Shown here piece by piece: positions 8,090-16,922 of a stretch of DNA of 64,000 bases (positions within the stretch are counted from its first letter, which is position 1; the number at the start of each line of letters is the position of its first letter). The stretch comes from Polaromonas sp. OV174. Lineage in GTDB: Bacteria > Pseudomonadota > Gammaproteobacteria > Burkholderiales > Burkholderiaceae_C. The stretch spans positions 17,165 through 81,164 of the forward strand of contig NZ_FOKZ01000021.1 of the NCBI RefSeq assembly GCF_900112285.1, read 5' to 3'. The position numbers and the translations under genes were made by a program. The notes under the pieces are model-generated. The model did no database searches and had not been told where the DNA came from. It was given only the letters and a program-made list of their open reading frames with translations.

Positions 8090-9136
8090 ATGGAAGACCT
8101 CGACACTCTGGTCCTGCGCACTGCGCTGCGCTGGCAGGCCGCAGGCCAGCCCGTGGTGCTCGTCACCGTTGCGCGGACCTGGGGCTCCTCGCCCCGGCCG
8201 CCCGGATCGCTCATGGCTATCAATGGCAGGGGCGAGACGGTCGGCTCGGTGTCGGGCGGCTGCATCGAGGATGACTTGATCCAGCGCATCCGGGAAGGCG
8301 GCGTGCGGGCGGCCTGCGCTACGCTCACGCCCGCCGTACTGCGTTATGGCATCTCGGCCGATGAGGCGCACCGCTTCGGTCTGCCCTGTGGCGGCACGGT
8401 GGAACTGGTGCTGGAGCCGGTATCAAGTCACAGCCGGCTGGACGAATTGCTACTGGCCTGTCAACAGCGGCGTAGCACCGAGCGGACACTGGACCTGCGC
8501 ACGGGCCGGGTGGCTCTGCACGAAGGCCAGCGCGACGGTGTGCCCCGGCTGGACGACCGCCACCTCACCACCTACCTGGGTCCGAAGGCACGCCTCATCT
8601 TGATCGGCGCCGGCGATCTCTCGCGCTACCTGTGCCAGATGGCCTTGAGCCTGGGCTTCGAAGTGATCGTCTGCGACCCGCGCGAGGAGCACCGCGCCAG
8701 TTGGAGTCTGGAGGGCGTGGTGGTGAGCCATGAGATGCCCGATGACCTGATCCTGCGGCTTCGCCCCGATGCCCGCACCGCCGTGGTGGCCCTGACGCAC
8801 GACCCGAAACTCGATGACCTGGCATTGATCGACGCATTGCAGTCCGACGCGTTCTACGTCGGTGCCATCGGCTCCCGCCGCAACACCGCCCAGCGCCGGG
8901 AGCGGCTGCGTGAGCACTTCGATCTCTCTGAAGCTGCATTGCAGGCCTTGCATGGACCGGCAGGCCTGTACATCGGCAGTAAGACGCCCGCAGAGATCGC
9001 ACTGTCGATCATGGCGGAAGTGGTGGCCGTCAAGAATGGCATTCAGTTGAGCATGTCGGCGCAGGTCGCGGGTGGCAAGTGGCACCATGAAGTGCCAGGA
9101 TTCGAGGCTGTAGCCATGGCCGGCTGTGTGGTCTGA
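8090..9136 (+). CDS. XdhC/CoxI-family molybdenum cofactor insertion protein
   Basis: 348 residues. XdhC-type proteins bind molybdenum cofactor, promote its sulfuration and insert it into partner hydroxylases, here presumably IorB. The N-terminal XdhC_CoxI domain is visible (TVARTWGSSPRPPGSLMAI, GSVSGGCIEDDL, GLPCGG). A central Rossmann segment (LILIGAGDLSRYL) and the C-terminal XdhC_C domain (FYVGAIGSRRN, GLYIGSKTPAEIALSIMAEVVAVKNG) follow. ATG at 8090, 20 bp after the iorB stop, is chosen because the family domain begins there; the frame extends much further upstream inside iorB without relevant sequence. Confidence 0.92.
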   Translation: MEDLDTLVLRTALRWQAAGQPVVLVTVARTWGSSPRPPGSLMAINGRGETVGSVSGGCIEDDLIQRIREGGVRAACATLTPAVLRYGISADEAHRFGLPCGGTVELVLEPVSSHSRLDELLLACQQRRSTERTLDLRTGRVALHEGQRDGVPRLDDRHLTTYLGPKARLILIGAGDLSRYLCQMALSLGFEVIVCDPREEHRASWSLEGVVVSHEMPDDLILRLRPDARTAVVALTHDPKLDDLALIDALQSDAFYVGAIGSRRNTAQRRERLREHFDLSEAALQALHGPAGLYIGSKTPAEIALSIMAEVVAVKNGIQLSMSAQVAGGKWHHEVPGFEAVAMAGCVV

Positions 9137-9371
9137 TTATGAGCGTCCGCTTTCGGGCGGATCAACGGGGGACACCTTCTGGTCGGAAGCAGCCCACAGG
9201 ATCAGTTGACGCTTTAAAGAATCGCTGCGCGCAAACAGCGGCATGACTTGGTTCGAGGCCAGCAGATCGTGGAGTTCAACATTCACCGATTGGCCCGCTT
9301 GCTGTCGTGCGCCTAAGACGGCACACTGGCATAGTTAGTTTCCATAGCGCAATGCAAATTGGAGGTGAGAA

Positions 9372-9824
9372 ATGGCCGGATCTGAAGGAACCCCAATTGA
9401 CCCGCTGCTGCTCGTGGGCCAGATTGAAAATCAGGTCCGCGTCGCTATCGGGGAAGCGAGGTCCGATGTCGGCACTGCGAGAAGTGAGGACAATATAAAA
9501 GTTTCCCTTCAGAAATTAATTAAGTTACATTTAGATACTTTTTCAATAATAGAGCAATTGGATGAAGTCGGAAGGGCGAGGCATTTGGAAAACAAAAAGA
9601 ATTTTGATCGAATTTCTGAGAATATTGATTCAGTGAGAGATTACTTCTCCGCCGACCTAAAACGTGTTTTTAAGGAAATCTCGAATCTGCGCAACGACGC
9701 AAAAGAACGAGATGCACGTTTAGCAACCAAAACGGAACTCGCCTCGTTTGCCGCCATTTTTGAAGGTCAGTTGGAGGCTATTAATTCGAAGCTGGAAGTT
9801 CTTCTTCAACAACGCCTGGGCTAG
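9372..9824 (+). CDS. Hypothetical coiled-coil protein, AT-rich two-gene module, first gene
   Basis: 150 residues, strongly charged, with heptad-like Leu/Ile spacing from about residue 45 to the end (KLIKLHLDTFSIIEQL, RISENIDSVRDYF, KRVFKEISNLR), so probably an extended coiled coil. No signal peptide or membrane segment. GGAGGTGAG sits 4 bp before the ATG, a strong ribosome-binding site. Base composition is clearly AT-richer than the flanking genes (runs such as TAATTAAGTTACATTTAG), suggesting transfer. The stop is 4 bp before the next ORF, so the two are probably cotranscribed. I do not recognise the family. Confidence 0.75.
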   Translation: MAGSEGTPIDPLLLVGQIENQVRVAIGEARSDVGTARSEDNIKVSLQKLIKLHLDTFSIIEQLDEVGRARHLENKKNFDRISENIDSVRDYFSADLKRVFKEISNLRNDAKERDARLATKTELASFAAIFEGQLEAINSKLEVLLQQRLG

Positions 9825-9828
9825 CTAT

Positions 9829-10143
9829 ATGCCAGTCAAAGGTGAAAAATTCGGAACGAAGCAGGAAGACTTTGAAAATCTTAGAGTCGATGGCAATGAT
9901 CTTTACTGGCACGACAAGAAGATTAAGGTCGGCGGGTGGACACGGGCCGAAAAGATATCTTTGATTGGCGTGATCGTGAGCGCGTCTGTCGCGCTTCTCG
10001 TCGCTGTGCTTGTCTACTTCGACAAGATCGAAACAACAATTCGGACAGTAGAAGAGCAACTTTGCCAGACCGGGCAGTTTCAATTCTGTAAGTCAATCTC
10101 ACCGGCAAAACCCACATCCGGCACTGCCTCGGCCCCCCGCTAG
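9829..10143 (+). CDS. Hypothetical single-pass membrane protein, AT-rich module, second gene
   Basis: 104 residues. A polar N-terminal region of about 42 residues is followed by one clear transmembrane helix (about residues 43-64, ISLIGVIVSASVALLVAVLVYF) and a short tail with two Cys (QLCQTGQFQFCKS). The start at 9829 lies 4 bp after the stop of the coiled-coil gene; an in-frame ATG at 9748 would overlap that gene and add nothing recognisable. Likely topology is N-in with a periplasmic C-terminus. It may anchor the coiled-coil partner. Function unknown. Confidence 0.7.
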   Translation: MPVKGEKFGTKQEDFENLRVDGNDLYWHDKKIKVGGWTRAEKISLIGVIVSASVALLVAVLVYFDKIETTIRTVEEQLCQTGQFQFCKSISPAKPTSGTASAPR

Positions 10144-10751
10144 GTGCTTGGCGGTATGGTTTGATCGGGTCAAGCTCTCGGCGGGTATGCATGCTCAAAC
10201 CGCGCGGCATTCAGCCTACTGTCCCAACTTGTGTGTCTGATGGCACTCTGCGGATCGACACGAAACGCTGTTGACCTGAAGAAAATTGGGCAGCCAGAAA
10301 GCTGTCGCTGGCGGATGCCCACTTCCGCTGCAAAACGGAAGTCCGTTTCAGACTGACTGCGGCTGTAGAGGTTTCAGAACTGTTCGCTCCAAAGCAGTCC
10401 CCGAACTCTGCAAGTCGAATGTCGGCTATGTGGCAATGATTTCAATGATTGCGGCACCGGCACCCGGCCAATTTCAGCCTTTCAGTTTCCTTCCCCAAAT
10501 CAGGCATTCACGCTTTGATCAAATCATCTTGGGAAAATATAACTTGATTGACAGCCGGTCATTAACTCCTTAGCCTCAAAGAAGTTGTTAATTCGCTGCC
10601 GCGCTTCACAATTTTTATACTGCTGTAAATATTCAGTACATACGCCACAACGCGTTTAGGTAAGCCATTCTGGAAGGCTTTTTGTGACCAGCGCTATTCG
10701 TTAGGCCCATACACTCACAGCCCGTTCATTTCCACCTCGAAAGGAGATGCA
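10144..10751. other. Intergenic region with a decayed repeat
   Basis: No convincing gene. Positions 10353-10485 align by eye with 14858-14985, sharing CTGA-x2-GCGGCTGTAGAG at the start, GTCGG, ATGTGGC and CCGGCCAA in the same order. The segment before 10752 is AT-rich (about 10540-10660) and could hold the promoter of the exported hydrolase gene; AAGGAG at 10740-10745 is its ribosome-binding site. Confidence 0.6.
10353..10485 (+). repeat. Decayed intergenic repeat, copy A
   Basis: Shares ordered blocks with 14858-14985: GCGGCTGTAGAG, then GTCGG, then ATGTGGC followed by GATTTC, then CCGGCCAA. Diverged, non-coding and of unknown origin. Confidence 0.6.
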
Positions 10752-11747
10752 ATGCTTACGTCCCACCTTGCACGGTCAGTCGGTCGCTGCCTCATCAGCG
10801 CGATTTTTGTCGCATTGGCGGCAGGCGCCCCCACTGCGGGCAATGCGCAGGTGGCGCGGATGGAGGTTCATGTGTTCCAGTCGACGACGTTAACGGATCA
10901 GGAGTTCCTGAGCGGCCGCAAAGAGGGCAAGCCAGTCACCTTGGCGGGGGAGCTTCGCTTGCCACGTCCGGGAAATGATCGGTTGCCGGTCGTCGTCCTG
11001 TTGCATGAGTCGGGCGGAATCGGTGGGCATGTCACCGATTGGGAGCAGTACTTCAATGGGATGGGCGTGGCCACCTTTGTCATCGACAGCTTCACGGCAC
11101 GAGGCATCGTCAGCACCGTTAACGATCAATCCCAACTTGGACGCCTCGCGATGACCGTCGACGCCTATCGGGCGCTCGATCTGCTCGCCAAGCACCCGAG
11201 AGTCGATCCAGCGCGGATTGCACTTATGGGCTTCTCACGGGGTGCCCAGTCAACTCTCTACGCGAGCATGAAGCGCTTCCAGCGCATGCACGGTCCGGTG
11301 GGCCAGGAGTTCGCCGCCTATATCCCGTTCTATGCGGACTGCGGCACGAGTTATCTCGACGACGAGGACGTGACTGATAAGCCTATTCGGTTGTTTCATG
11401 GCAGCGCAGACGACTACAACCCCGTTGCGCCGTGTCGCACCTACGTCGAGCGGCTGAAAGCGAAAGGCAAGGATATTCAGTTGACCGAATACGCTGGCGC
11501 GGGGCACGTTTTCGATGGACAGGCGTTTAAGAAGCCCCTGAAGCTTGAGAGGGCGCAAACCACAAGACAATGCCAGCTCGCTGAAGCGCAAGATGGCGTG
11601 GTTATCAATGCCAAGACAAAGCAGCCGTTCAGCTACGCCGATCCGTGCGTGGCATATGGCCCGACGGTTGCTTATGACGAGAAGGCGTATCTCGAGGCGA
11701 GAAAGGCGGTCGGGGAATTTGTAGCTGCCACGCTCAGACCAAAATGA
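10752..11747 (+). CDS. Exported dienelactone-hydrolase-family alpha/beta hydrolase
   Basis: 331 residues with an N-terminal signal peptide (about residues 1-33, ending AGNAQ). The alpha/beta-hydrolase core is visible: VVVLLHESGGIGGH strand and oxyanion loop, nucleophile elbow GFSRGA (Ser), an acid in FHGSADDYNP, and the His in AGAGHVFDG. This matches dienelactone-hydrolase-like esterases, but substrate cannot be inferred. AAGGAG sits 7 bp before the ATG. Not obviously linked to its neighbours. Confidence 0.88.
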   Translation: MLTSHLARSVGRCLISAIFVALAAGAPTAGNAQVARMEVHVFQSTTLTDQEFLSGRKEGKPVTLAGELRLPRPGNDRLPVVVLLHESGGIGGHVTDWEQYFNGMGVATFVIDSFTARGIVSTVNDQSQLGRLAMTVDAYRALDLLAKHPRVDPARIALMGFSRGAQSTLYASMKRFQRMHGPVGQEFAAYIPFYADCGTSYLDDEDVTDKPIRLFHGSADDYNPVAPCRTYVERLKAKGKDIQLTEYAGAGHVFDGQAFKKPLKLERAQTTRQCQLAEAQDGVVINAKTKQPFSYADPCVAYGPTVAYDEKAYLEARKAVGEFVAATLRPK

Positions 11748-12374
11748 AAGCATCAACCGGGCCTAACCATCGAGCGGACACACAAGGGCGGGACACGTTT
11801 GCTCGCTCCGCCAAGGTCTGCGGCGCCGTTGTGTGCCGCTCATGTCAAACGTTGAACGTCCGGCTTTTCGATGCTCGACAGGCTGCGAAGGGTCGTCAAG
11901 TGCCGGTCATGACCGACCGCTGACTGGAAATCAATTGGGTTGCCGGTAAGCCGACACCGACAATCGGCAGCTACCGCTGCGAAGCAGTCTCTGGGATGTG
12001 ACTGGCGAGCGACTGCAGTGGGTCAAAAGCTGCAGTGCGCTTCGTCTCAAAGTAGGCTCTGCTATTCCATGAACACTTGCCGTGAAGCATCTCGAAAACT
12101 TCGTCAATGAAATTTGCGATGACTTAGCCAGCGGTTCTTTTGGGCGCAAGATTGGTCAACAGGAAAGTGTGGCTGCTGGAACTGCTCAGACCTATCCGAT
12201 GGAGGGGAAAGGGAGGAACAGCTCCCAAACGTCGAGGCGTGGCGACTATAGCTGGCGACATGGCTGCATTGCGTGCATAACGATGGACGGATCAGGCAAG
12301 CAGTATGTATATTCCAAACTGCTATATCAAACTCTATATATTCGTTTGCGTCACACACCATCCAAAAGGAATGC
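11748..12374. other. Intergenic region with an 82-bp repeat
   Basis: No convincing gene on either strand. Contains the first copy of an 82-bp repeat (11890-11971). The AT-rich stretch at about 12305-12350 upstream of the solute-binding gene probably carries its promoter. Confidence 0.6.
11890..11971 (+). repeat. 82-bp dispersed repeat, copy 1
   Basis: Aligns without gaps to 18162-18243 with about 70 of 82 identical positions by eye. It starts GGGTCGTCAAG and ends GGCAGC, with AAATCAATTGGGTT in the middle. Both copies lie at gene 3' sides. Confidence 0.88.
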
Positions 12375-13277
12375 ATGTCTATCCAATCCATCCTGAAATC
12401 CACCGTGGTCGCATTGGCGATCGTGACCGGTGCACCGCTTTTCGCACAGGGCACGCCCATCAATACTGCGGCGTTTGATGCGCTGGTCGCGCAGGGCCCC
12501 GTCGCCGATGCAGCGACCATCGCGTCGAGCACCTGGGCCAGCAAGATCAAGCAGGCCGGCTCGCTGCGCCTCGGTAGCACCCAAACTTCGAATCTTTTTT
12601 CGCTGCTTAACGAGAAGGACGGCAAGATCCGAGGCTTCGACGCAGGTCTGGCCCAGCTCATCACGCGCTACATCTTGGGCGATGGTGCCAAGTACCAGTT
12701 CACGCAGGTGACCTCGTCCACGCGCGAACAGGTGCTGATCAACGACCAGGTGGACATGGTGTTCGCCACCTACTCCATCACCCCCGCTCGCGCCGAGAAG
12801 ATCTCGTTCGCCGGTCCTTACTACACCTCGCAGGCCGGGGTGCTGGTCAAGGCGAACAACAAGACGATCCAGTCGTACAACAATCTCGCTGGCAAGAAGA
12901 CCGCCACGCAGGCCGGCTCCACCGGGCCCGCAATCCTGGCGCAAGTCGCGCCCAAGGCTACCGTACAAGAATTCCAGACGCACCAGGAGGCCCTCGACGC
13001 ACTGCGCCAGGGGCGCGTGGACGCCTACGTCACCGACTACACGCTGCTGCTCAATGCCCTGAGCCTCGGAACCGGCGACGCGCAACTGGCGGGCGCGCCC
13101 TTTGGTGCGCAGGACCCCTACGGCGTTGGCCTGCCCAAGGGCTCGGATGGCGTGGCCTTCATCAATGCCTTCCTGAAGAAGATTGAAGCCGACGGCACCT
13201 GGGCCAAGCTTTGGACAGTGTCCATCGGACAGCGCACCGGCAGCACGGCCGTTCCGACGCCGCCCGCCCTCCCGTAA
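12375..13277 (+). CDS. Polar amino acid ABC transporter, periplasmic solute-binding protein (GluB/GlnH type)
   Basis: 300 residues with a signal peptide ending APLFAQ. Family 3 binding-protein features are visible: RLGSTQTSNLFSLL, GKIRGFDAGLAQLI, FATYSITPARAEKISFAGPYYTSQAG and DAYVTDYTLLL. Start ATG at 12375 follows AAAGGA. The two permease genes follow immediately (3-bp gap, then 4-bp overlap), so the three form an operon. Glutamate/aspartate-like amino acids are the usual ligands of this type, but specificity is inferred. Confidence 0.92.
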   Translation: MSIQSILKSTVVALAIVTGAPLFAQGTPINTAAFDALVAQGPVADAATIASSTWASKIKQAGSLRLGSTQTSNLFSLLNEKDGKIRGFDAGLAQLITRYILGDGAKYQFTQVTSSTREQVLINDQVDMVFATYSITPARAEKISFAGPYYTSQAGVLVKANNKTIQSYNNLAGKKTATQAGSTGPAILAQVAPKATVQEFQTHQEALDALRQGRVDAYVTDYTLLLNALSLGTGDAQLAGAPFGAQDPYGVGLPKGSDGVAFINAFLKKIEADGTWAKLWTVSIGQRTGSTAVPTPPALP

Positions 13278-13280
13278 CCG

Positions 13281-13943
13281 ATGGGCAGTTTCTCCCGGCT
13301 CCTGGCCGACTACGGGCCTGCCTTCGGGCAGGCCCTTCTGCTGACATGGAAGCTCACAGTGGTGTCGTTCGTGGCCGGCTTCTTGCTGGGCATGGTCGTG
13401 ACGGTGCTCCGGCTCTTCCCGCTGCGGCCACTCCGCTTCGTCCTGACCGGCTACGTCGAGATCTTCCGCAACATTCCGAGCGCTGCGCTGCTGATCTTCA
13501 TCGTGTTCGCGTTGCCCGATCTCCAGGTCTTGATCGACTATGAGCCCGCCGTGATCCTGACGTTGACGCTGGTCTGTTCCGCATTCACGGCGGACTACCT
13601 GCGTGCGGGCATCAACACCGTCGACGGCGGCCAAGTGGAGGCCGCACTCAGCCTGGGCATGCGCCCGATGCGCATCATCACTGCGGTGGTATTGCCGCAG
13701 GCGCTGCGCGCGGTGGTGCAGCCGATGACCTCGCTGCTCATTGCGCTGATGCTGTCGACCTCGCTGGCGTCGCAGGTGCCGTTTCCGGGCCGGGAACTCA
13801 CCGCGCTCGTGGCCAAACTCGCCAACGACTCCGCCGCCGGCATGCCCGCGTTCGCGGTGGCCGCTGCGATGTACGTGGCGTCGGGGCTGCTCATCGCCTG
13901 GGCTGGTGCCACCCTGGAAAAGAAAGTGCGAATATTGCGATGA
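13281..13943 (+). CDS. Amino acid ABC transporter permease, subunit 1
   Basis: 220 residues with about five transmembrane helices, HisM/GluC type. The N-terminal YGPAFGQALLLTWKLTVVSFVAGFLLGMVV segment and the EAA loop (EAALSLGMRPMRIITAVVLPQALR) that contacts the ATPase subunit are present. Starts 3 bp after the binding-protein stop and overlaps the second permease by ATGA. Forms the inner-membrane channel with that permease. Confidence 0.92.
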   Translation: MGSFSRLLADYGPAFGQALLLTWKLTVVSFVAGFLLGMVVTVLRLFPLRPLRFVLTGYVEIFRNIPSAALLIFIVFALPDLQVLIDYEPAVILTLTLVCSAFTADYLRAGINTVDGGQVEAALSLGMRPMRIITAVVLPQALRAVVQPMTSLLIALMLSTSLASQVPFPGRELTALVAKLANDSAAGMPAFAVAAAMYVASGLLIAWAGATLEKKVRILR

Positions 13944-14740
13944 GCCGCCCTCTGGAAGACATTCTGTTTGGTGATCCGAGCCGCGAGGCCCAGACCGTCA
14001 CTCGGGCCGTGAGCGTGACCGCCGCGGTCGTGCTACTCCTGCTGGCTGCGGGCATCGTGTTCCGGTTTCATGCCGCAGGGCAGTTCGACGCGCGGTTCTG
14101 GGAATTCTTCGCCTGGCCGACGACCTGGGCCTTCCTGGGCACGGGCCTGCTCGGCACGCTGGCATCGGCGGCGACGGCCGCCGTCATTGCGCTGGTGCTC
14201 GGGCTGGTACTGCTGGTGGGGCGCCTGTCGCGGCTGCGGCTCGTGCGTTGGCCGAGCGTCGCGGTCATCGAGTTCCTGCGTGGCGTGCCAACGCTGCTGC
14301 TCATCTATGTGTGTTTTCTGGTGCTTCCGTCGGCCGGGATTAAGCTGAGCACGTACTGGATGTTGACGTTGCCCATCGGCCTTAGCACCGCCGCAGTGGT
14401 GGCCGAGGTATACCGCGCGGGCGTGCTCGCCGTTCCCCGCGGCCAGACAGATGCTGCGCGAAGCCTGGGGCTGACCGAAGCCCAGGTCTTCTTCCTCATC
14501 GTCTTCCCACAGGCCCTACGCTACATTGTCCCGGCACTGGTCGCGCAACTGGTCATCGTGGTCAAGGACACCACCTTCGGCTACGTCGTCACCTACGGCG
14601 AATTGATGCAGAACGCCAAGGTGCTCATAGCCAACTACCACGCACTGGTGCCCGTATACCTCGTTGTAGCTGCACTTTACTGCCTCGTGAACTACGCGAT
14701 ATCAAGGGCGAGCAAACGGCTCGGCCGGCCGATGCATTGA
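13940..14740 (+). CDS. Amino acid ABC transporter permease, subunit 2
   Basis: 266 residues, GluD/HisQ type. EAA loop DAARSLGLTEAQVFFLIVFPQALR and VVKDTTFGYVVTYGELMQNA are family signatures. Overlaps the upstream permease stop by 4 bp, indicating translational coupling. No ATP-binding subunit gene follows: after the stop there are 392 bp of non-coding repeat and then a convergent Lrp regulator. The transporter must borrow an ATPase encoded elsewhere, or the gene was lost here. Confidence 0.92.
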   Translation: MSRPLEDILFGDPSREAQTVTRAVSVTAAVVLLLLAAGIVFRFHAAGQFDARFWEFFAWPTTWAFLGTGLLGTLASAATAAVIALVLGLVLLVGRLSRLRLVRWPSVAVIEFLRGVPTLLLIYVCFLVLPSAGIKLSTYWMLTLPIGLSTAAVVAEVYRAGVLAVPRGQTDAARSLGLTEAQVFFLIVFPQALRYIVPALVAQLVIVVKDTTFGYVVTYGELMQNAKVLIANYHALVPVYLVVAALYCLVNYAISRASKRLGRPMH

Positions 14741-15132
14741 CCGTCACCAGGCTGCTCAAGTGTCGGTGACGCGGCGCTCTGGCAAAGGAAAAAGGTGTAG
14801 GTCCGGTTATGGCCGGGAACGGTTGCTCAGCTCGCGCTCATCGATGCAAGCTAAAGACTGAAGGCGGCTGTAGAGCACTCCGAATTGGGCGCTTCATTCC
14901 TGACATTGACGTCGGCCGATTGGGTGTCGGCAATGTGGCGACGATTTCGTCTACCGGAGCACCTGCAACCGGCCAACGCCTGCCGTTCGATCTGTGGCCA
15001 GATCGCAGACGGTCAACCGACATCGGCGCCAAGATGCGGCCCTTCATCCGGACAGCGGCTGTGACGCTTTCCCGAATTTCTCTGTGTGACTGACAAGGCC
15101 CGTGCGATTTCACTTAACGCATCAAGCCCGGA
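14741..15132. other. Intergenic region with a decayed repeat
   Basis: No gene seen. Most of it is the copy B repeat (14858-14985) and related decayed sequence, occupying the place where an ABC ATPase gene would be expected. Confidence 0.6.
14858..14985 (+). repeat. Decayed intergenic repeat, copy B
   Basis: Collinear blocks shared with 10353-10485 (GCGGCTGTAGAG, GTCGG, AATGTGGC with GATTTC, CCGGCCAA). Confidence 0.6.
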
Positions 15133-15633
15133 TCAATCCGCCGGCTCTGTCAGCGCTATCTTGGTCTCGAACTTGGAACAGTTCATGGCGAAGGTGCTTT
15201 TGAAATTGCGCACGTTGTTGTTGGATGAAAACACCTCACGCGTGAACGCGTGGTAGCGCTCCATGGACGCCGAGTTGACGATCAGCAGGAAGTCGAACTC
15301 CCCCGATACCTCATAGCACGCCATCACGTCAGCCTCGGCGGCCATTTTCTTCTCGAAGTTGCGCAGCAGCGCGTCGTTCTGCTTGTCCAGTTCGACCGAG
15401 ACGAACACCGTCAAGGGTCGGCCGACGCGCAGGCGGTCGACGATGGCCACTTGCTTGAGCAGAACCCCCCTGGCCTTGAGCTGGGCAATGCGTCGCTGGC
15501 AGGTGGCGGGCGAGGCATGTACCTGTTCGGCCAACGTGCGCAGTGGCACGGTCGCGTCCTGCTGCAGCAGATTCAGGATCTGGGTGTCCAGCCGGTCCAG
15601 GATCATGGACGGCCTCACGAGTTGATTTGTCAT
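15133..15633 (-). CDS. Lrp/AsnC-family transcriptional regulator
   Basis: 166 residues. N-terminal AsnC helix-turn-helix at about residues 12-60 (LDRLDTQILNLLQQDATVPLRTLAEQVHASPATCQRRIAQLKARG), then an RAM ligand domain (VFVSVELDKQ, VMACYEVSGEFDFLLIV). Divergent from the amidohydrolase/diaminopropionate ammonia-lyase pair, with 98 bp between starts that contain AT-rich palindromic sequence. It probably controls that pair in response to an amino acid. Confidence 0.92.
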   Translation of the reverse strand: MTNQLVRPSMILDRLDTQILNLLQQDATVPLRTLAEQVHASPATCQRRIAQLKARGVLLKQVAIVDRLRVGRPLTVFVSVELDKQNDALLRNFEKKMAAEADVMACYEVSGEFDFLLIVNSASMERYHAFTREVFSSNNNVRNFKSTFAMNCSKFETKIALTEPAD

Positions 15634-15731
15634 GGGAAATTATTTCACCAAGCTTCCATGAATGGGTCAAAACACTCAAATTGTGCAAATGATTGATAAA
15701 TTGTCTCAAGCAGGCTTTCTAAGATCGGTCT

Positions 15732-16922
15732 ATGGATCACCCGACACTGGAGCCCGTCATGACCGACCCTGACTTCGAGCCGCAACTGGTGCGCTGGCGT
15801 CACCACTTGCACCGCCACCCCGAAACCGGGTTTGAAGAGCTGCACACCGCCGACTATGTAGCCAGCGTGCTCAAGGCGCTGGGCCTGGAGGTGCACCGCG
15901 GCATAGGCGGCACCGGCCTGGTGGCAAACCTGACGGTGGGCGACGGCAAGGGCGTGATTGGCCTGCGTGCTGACATGGACGCGCTGGCCATCACCGAGAC
16001 GGCAGAAAGCCGGGAACATGCCTCGCAGACGCCGGGCCGCATGCACGCCTGCGGCCACGACGGTCACATGGCGATGGTGCTGGGCGCGGCCCAGTTGCTG
16101 CGCGAACGGCGCAACTTCAATGGCACGGTGCGTTTTATCTTTCAGCCGGCCGAGGAGCATGGGCGCGGCGCCAAGGCCATGATGGACGATGGCCTGTTCG
16201 AACGCTTTCCTGTGGACGAGATCTATGGTGCGCACAACATGCCAGGCCTGCCGGCCGGCCACTTTGCGACCCGGGCTGGCGGCATCATGGCCAGCGAGGA
16301 CAACTTCGTCATTCACGTGAAAGGGCGCGGCACCCACGCCGCGCGCCCGCATATGGGCGTAGACCCTCTGGTAATTGCCGCCGAGATCGTGCTGGCGCTG
16401 CAGACCATCGTCTCGCGCTCGCTGGACCCGAGCCTGCCGGCGGTCATTTCCTGCACCGAGTTCATCACCGACGGCATACGCAATGCCATTCCGTCCAATG
16501 TCATCATCAAAGGCGACACGCGAAGCTACGCGCCCGAGGTGCAGGCCTTGCTGGAAAAACGCATGCGCGAGGTCAGCGTTGGCATCTGCCGCACCCATGG
16601 CGCCGAATGCGCCTTCGAGTACACGCATGAATTCGCGCCCACCGTCAATTGGGACCAGTGTGTGCCCACGGCCCTGGCTGCGGCCACCGCCATCGTGGGA
16701 GCGGACAAGGTGGATGGCAACGTGCAGCCCATGATGATTTCGGAGGACTTCGGCGCCTTTCTTCGCGTGGTTCCGGGGGCCTTTGTGTTCATCGGCAATG
16801 GCGACAACGGTGCCCCTGGCAGTACGCCGCTGCACAACGCGCGCTACGACTTCAATGACAGCGTGCTGCCCGTCGGGGCGCGCTATTTCGCCGAATTGGC
16901 GCGCATCCGCTTGCCTCAATGA
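15732..16922 (+). CDS. M20-family amidohydrolase (hippurate hydrolase/N-acyl amino acid deacylase type)
   Basis: 396 residues. Dinuclear metallopeptidase features include RHHLHRHPETGFEE, GLRADMDALAI, the MHACGHDGHMAM metal loop, FQPAEEHGRGAKAM and MISEDFG. Residues in the small dimerisation domain (GRGTHAARPHMGVDP) are typical of hippurate hydrolases. A second in-frame ATG at 15759 is possible. It overlaps the diaminopropionate ammonia-lyase gene by ATGA. An M20 peptidase next to a diaminopropionate lyase recalls the E. coli ygeX-ygeY pair, so it may release the lyase substrate from an N-acylated or peptide form. Confidence 0.92.
   Translation: MDHPTLEPVMTDPDFEPQLVRWRHHLHRHPETGFEELHTADYVASVLKALGLEVHRGIGGTGLVANLTVGDGKGVIGLRADMDALAITETAESREHASQTPGRMHACGHDGHMAMVLGAAQLLRERRNFNGTVRFIFQPAEEHGRGAKAMMDDGLFERFPVDEIYGAHNMPGLPAGHFATRAGGIMASEDNFVIHVKGRGTHAARPHMGVDPLVIAAEIVLALQTIVSRSLDPSLPAVISCTEFITDGIRNAIPSNVIIKGDTRSYAPEVQALLEKRMREVSVGICRTHGAECAFEYTHEFAPTVNWDQCVPTALAAATAIVGADKVDGNVQPMMISEDFGAFLRVVPGAFVFIGNGDNGAPGSTPLHNARYDFNDSVLPVGARYFAELARIRLPQ

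Noticed and set aside
12082..12396. 104-codon forward frame before the ABC binding protein
   Set aside because: No ribosome-binding site, odd composition, and overlaps the true start of the binding protein; treated as non-coding.
12351..13634. 427-codon reverse frame across the ABC binding protein and first permease
   Set aside because: Its His/Gln/Arg/Gly-rich composition is that of an antisense shadow in GC-rich DNA; the forward genes are clear.
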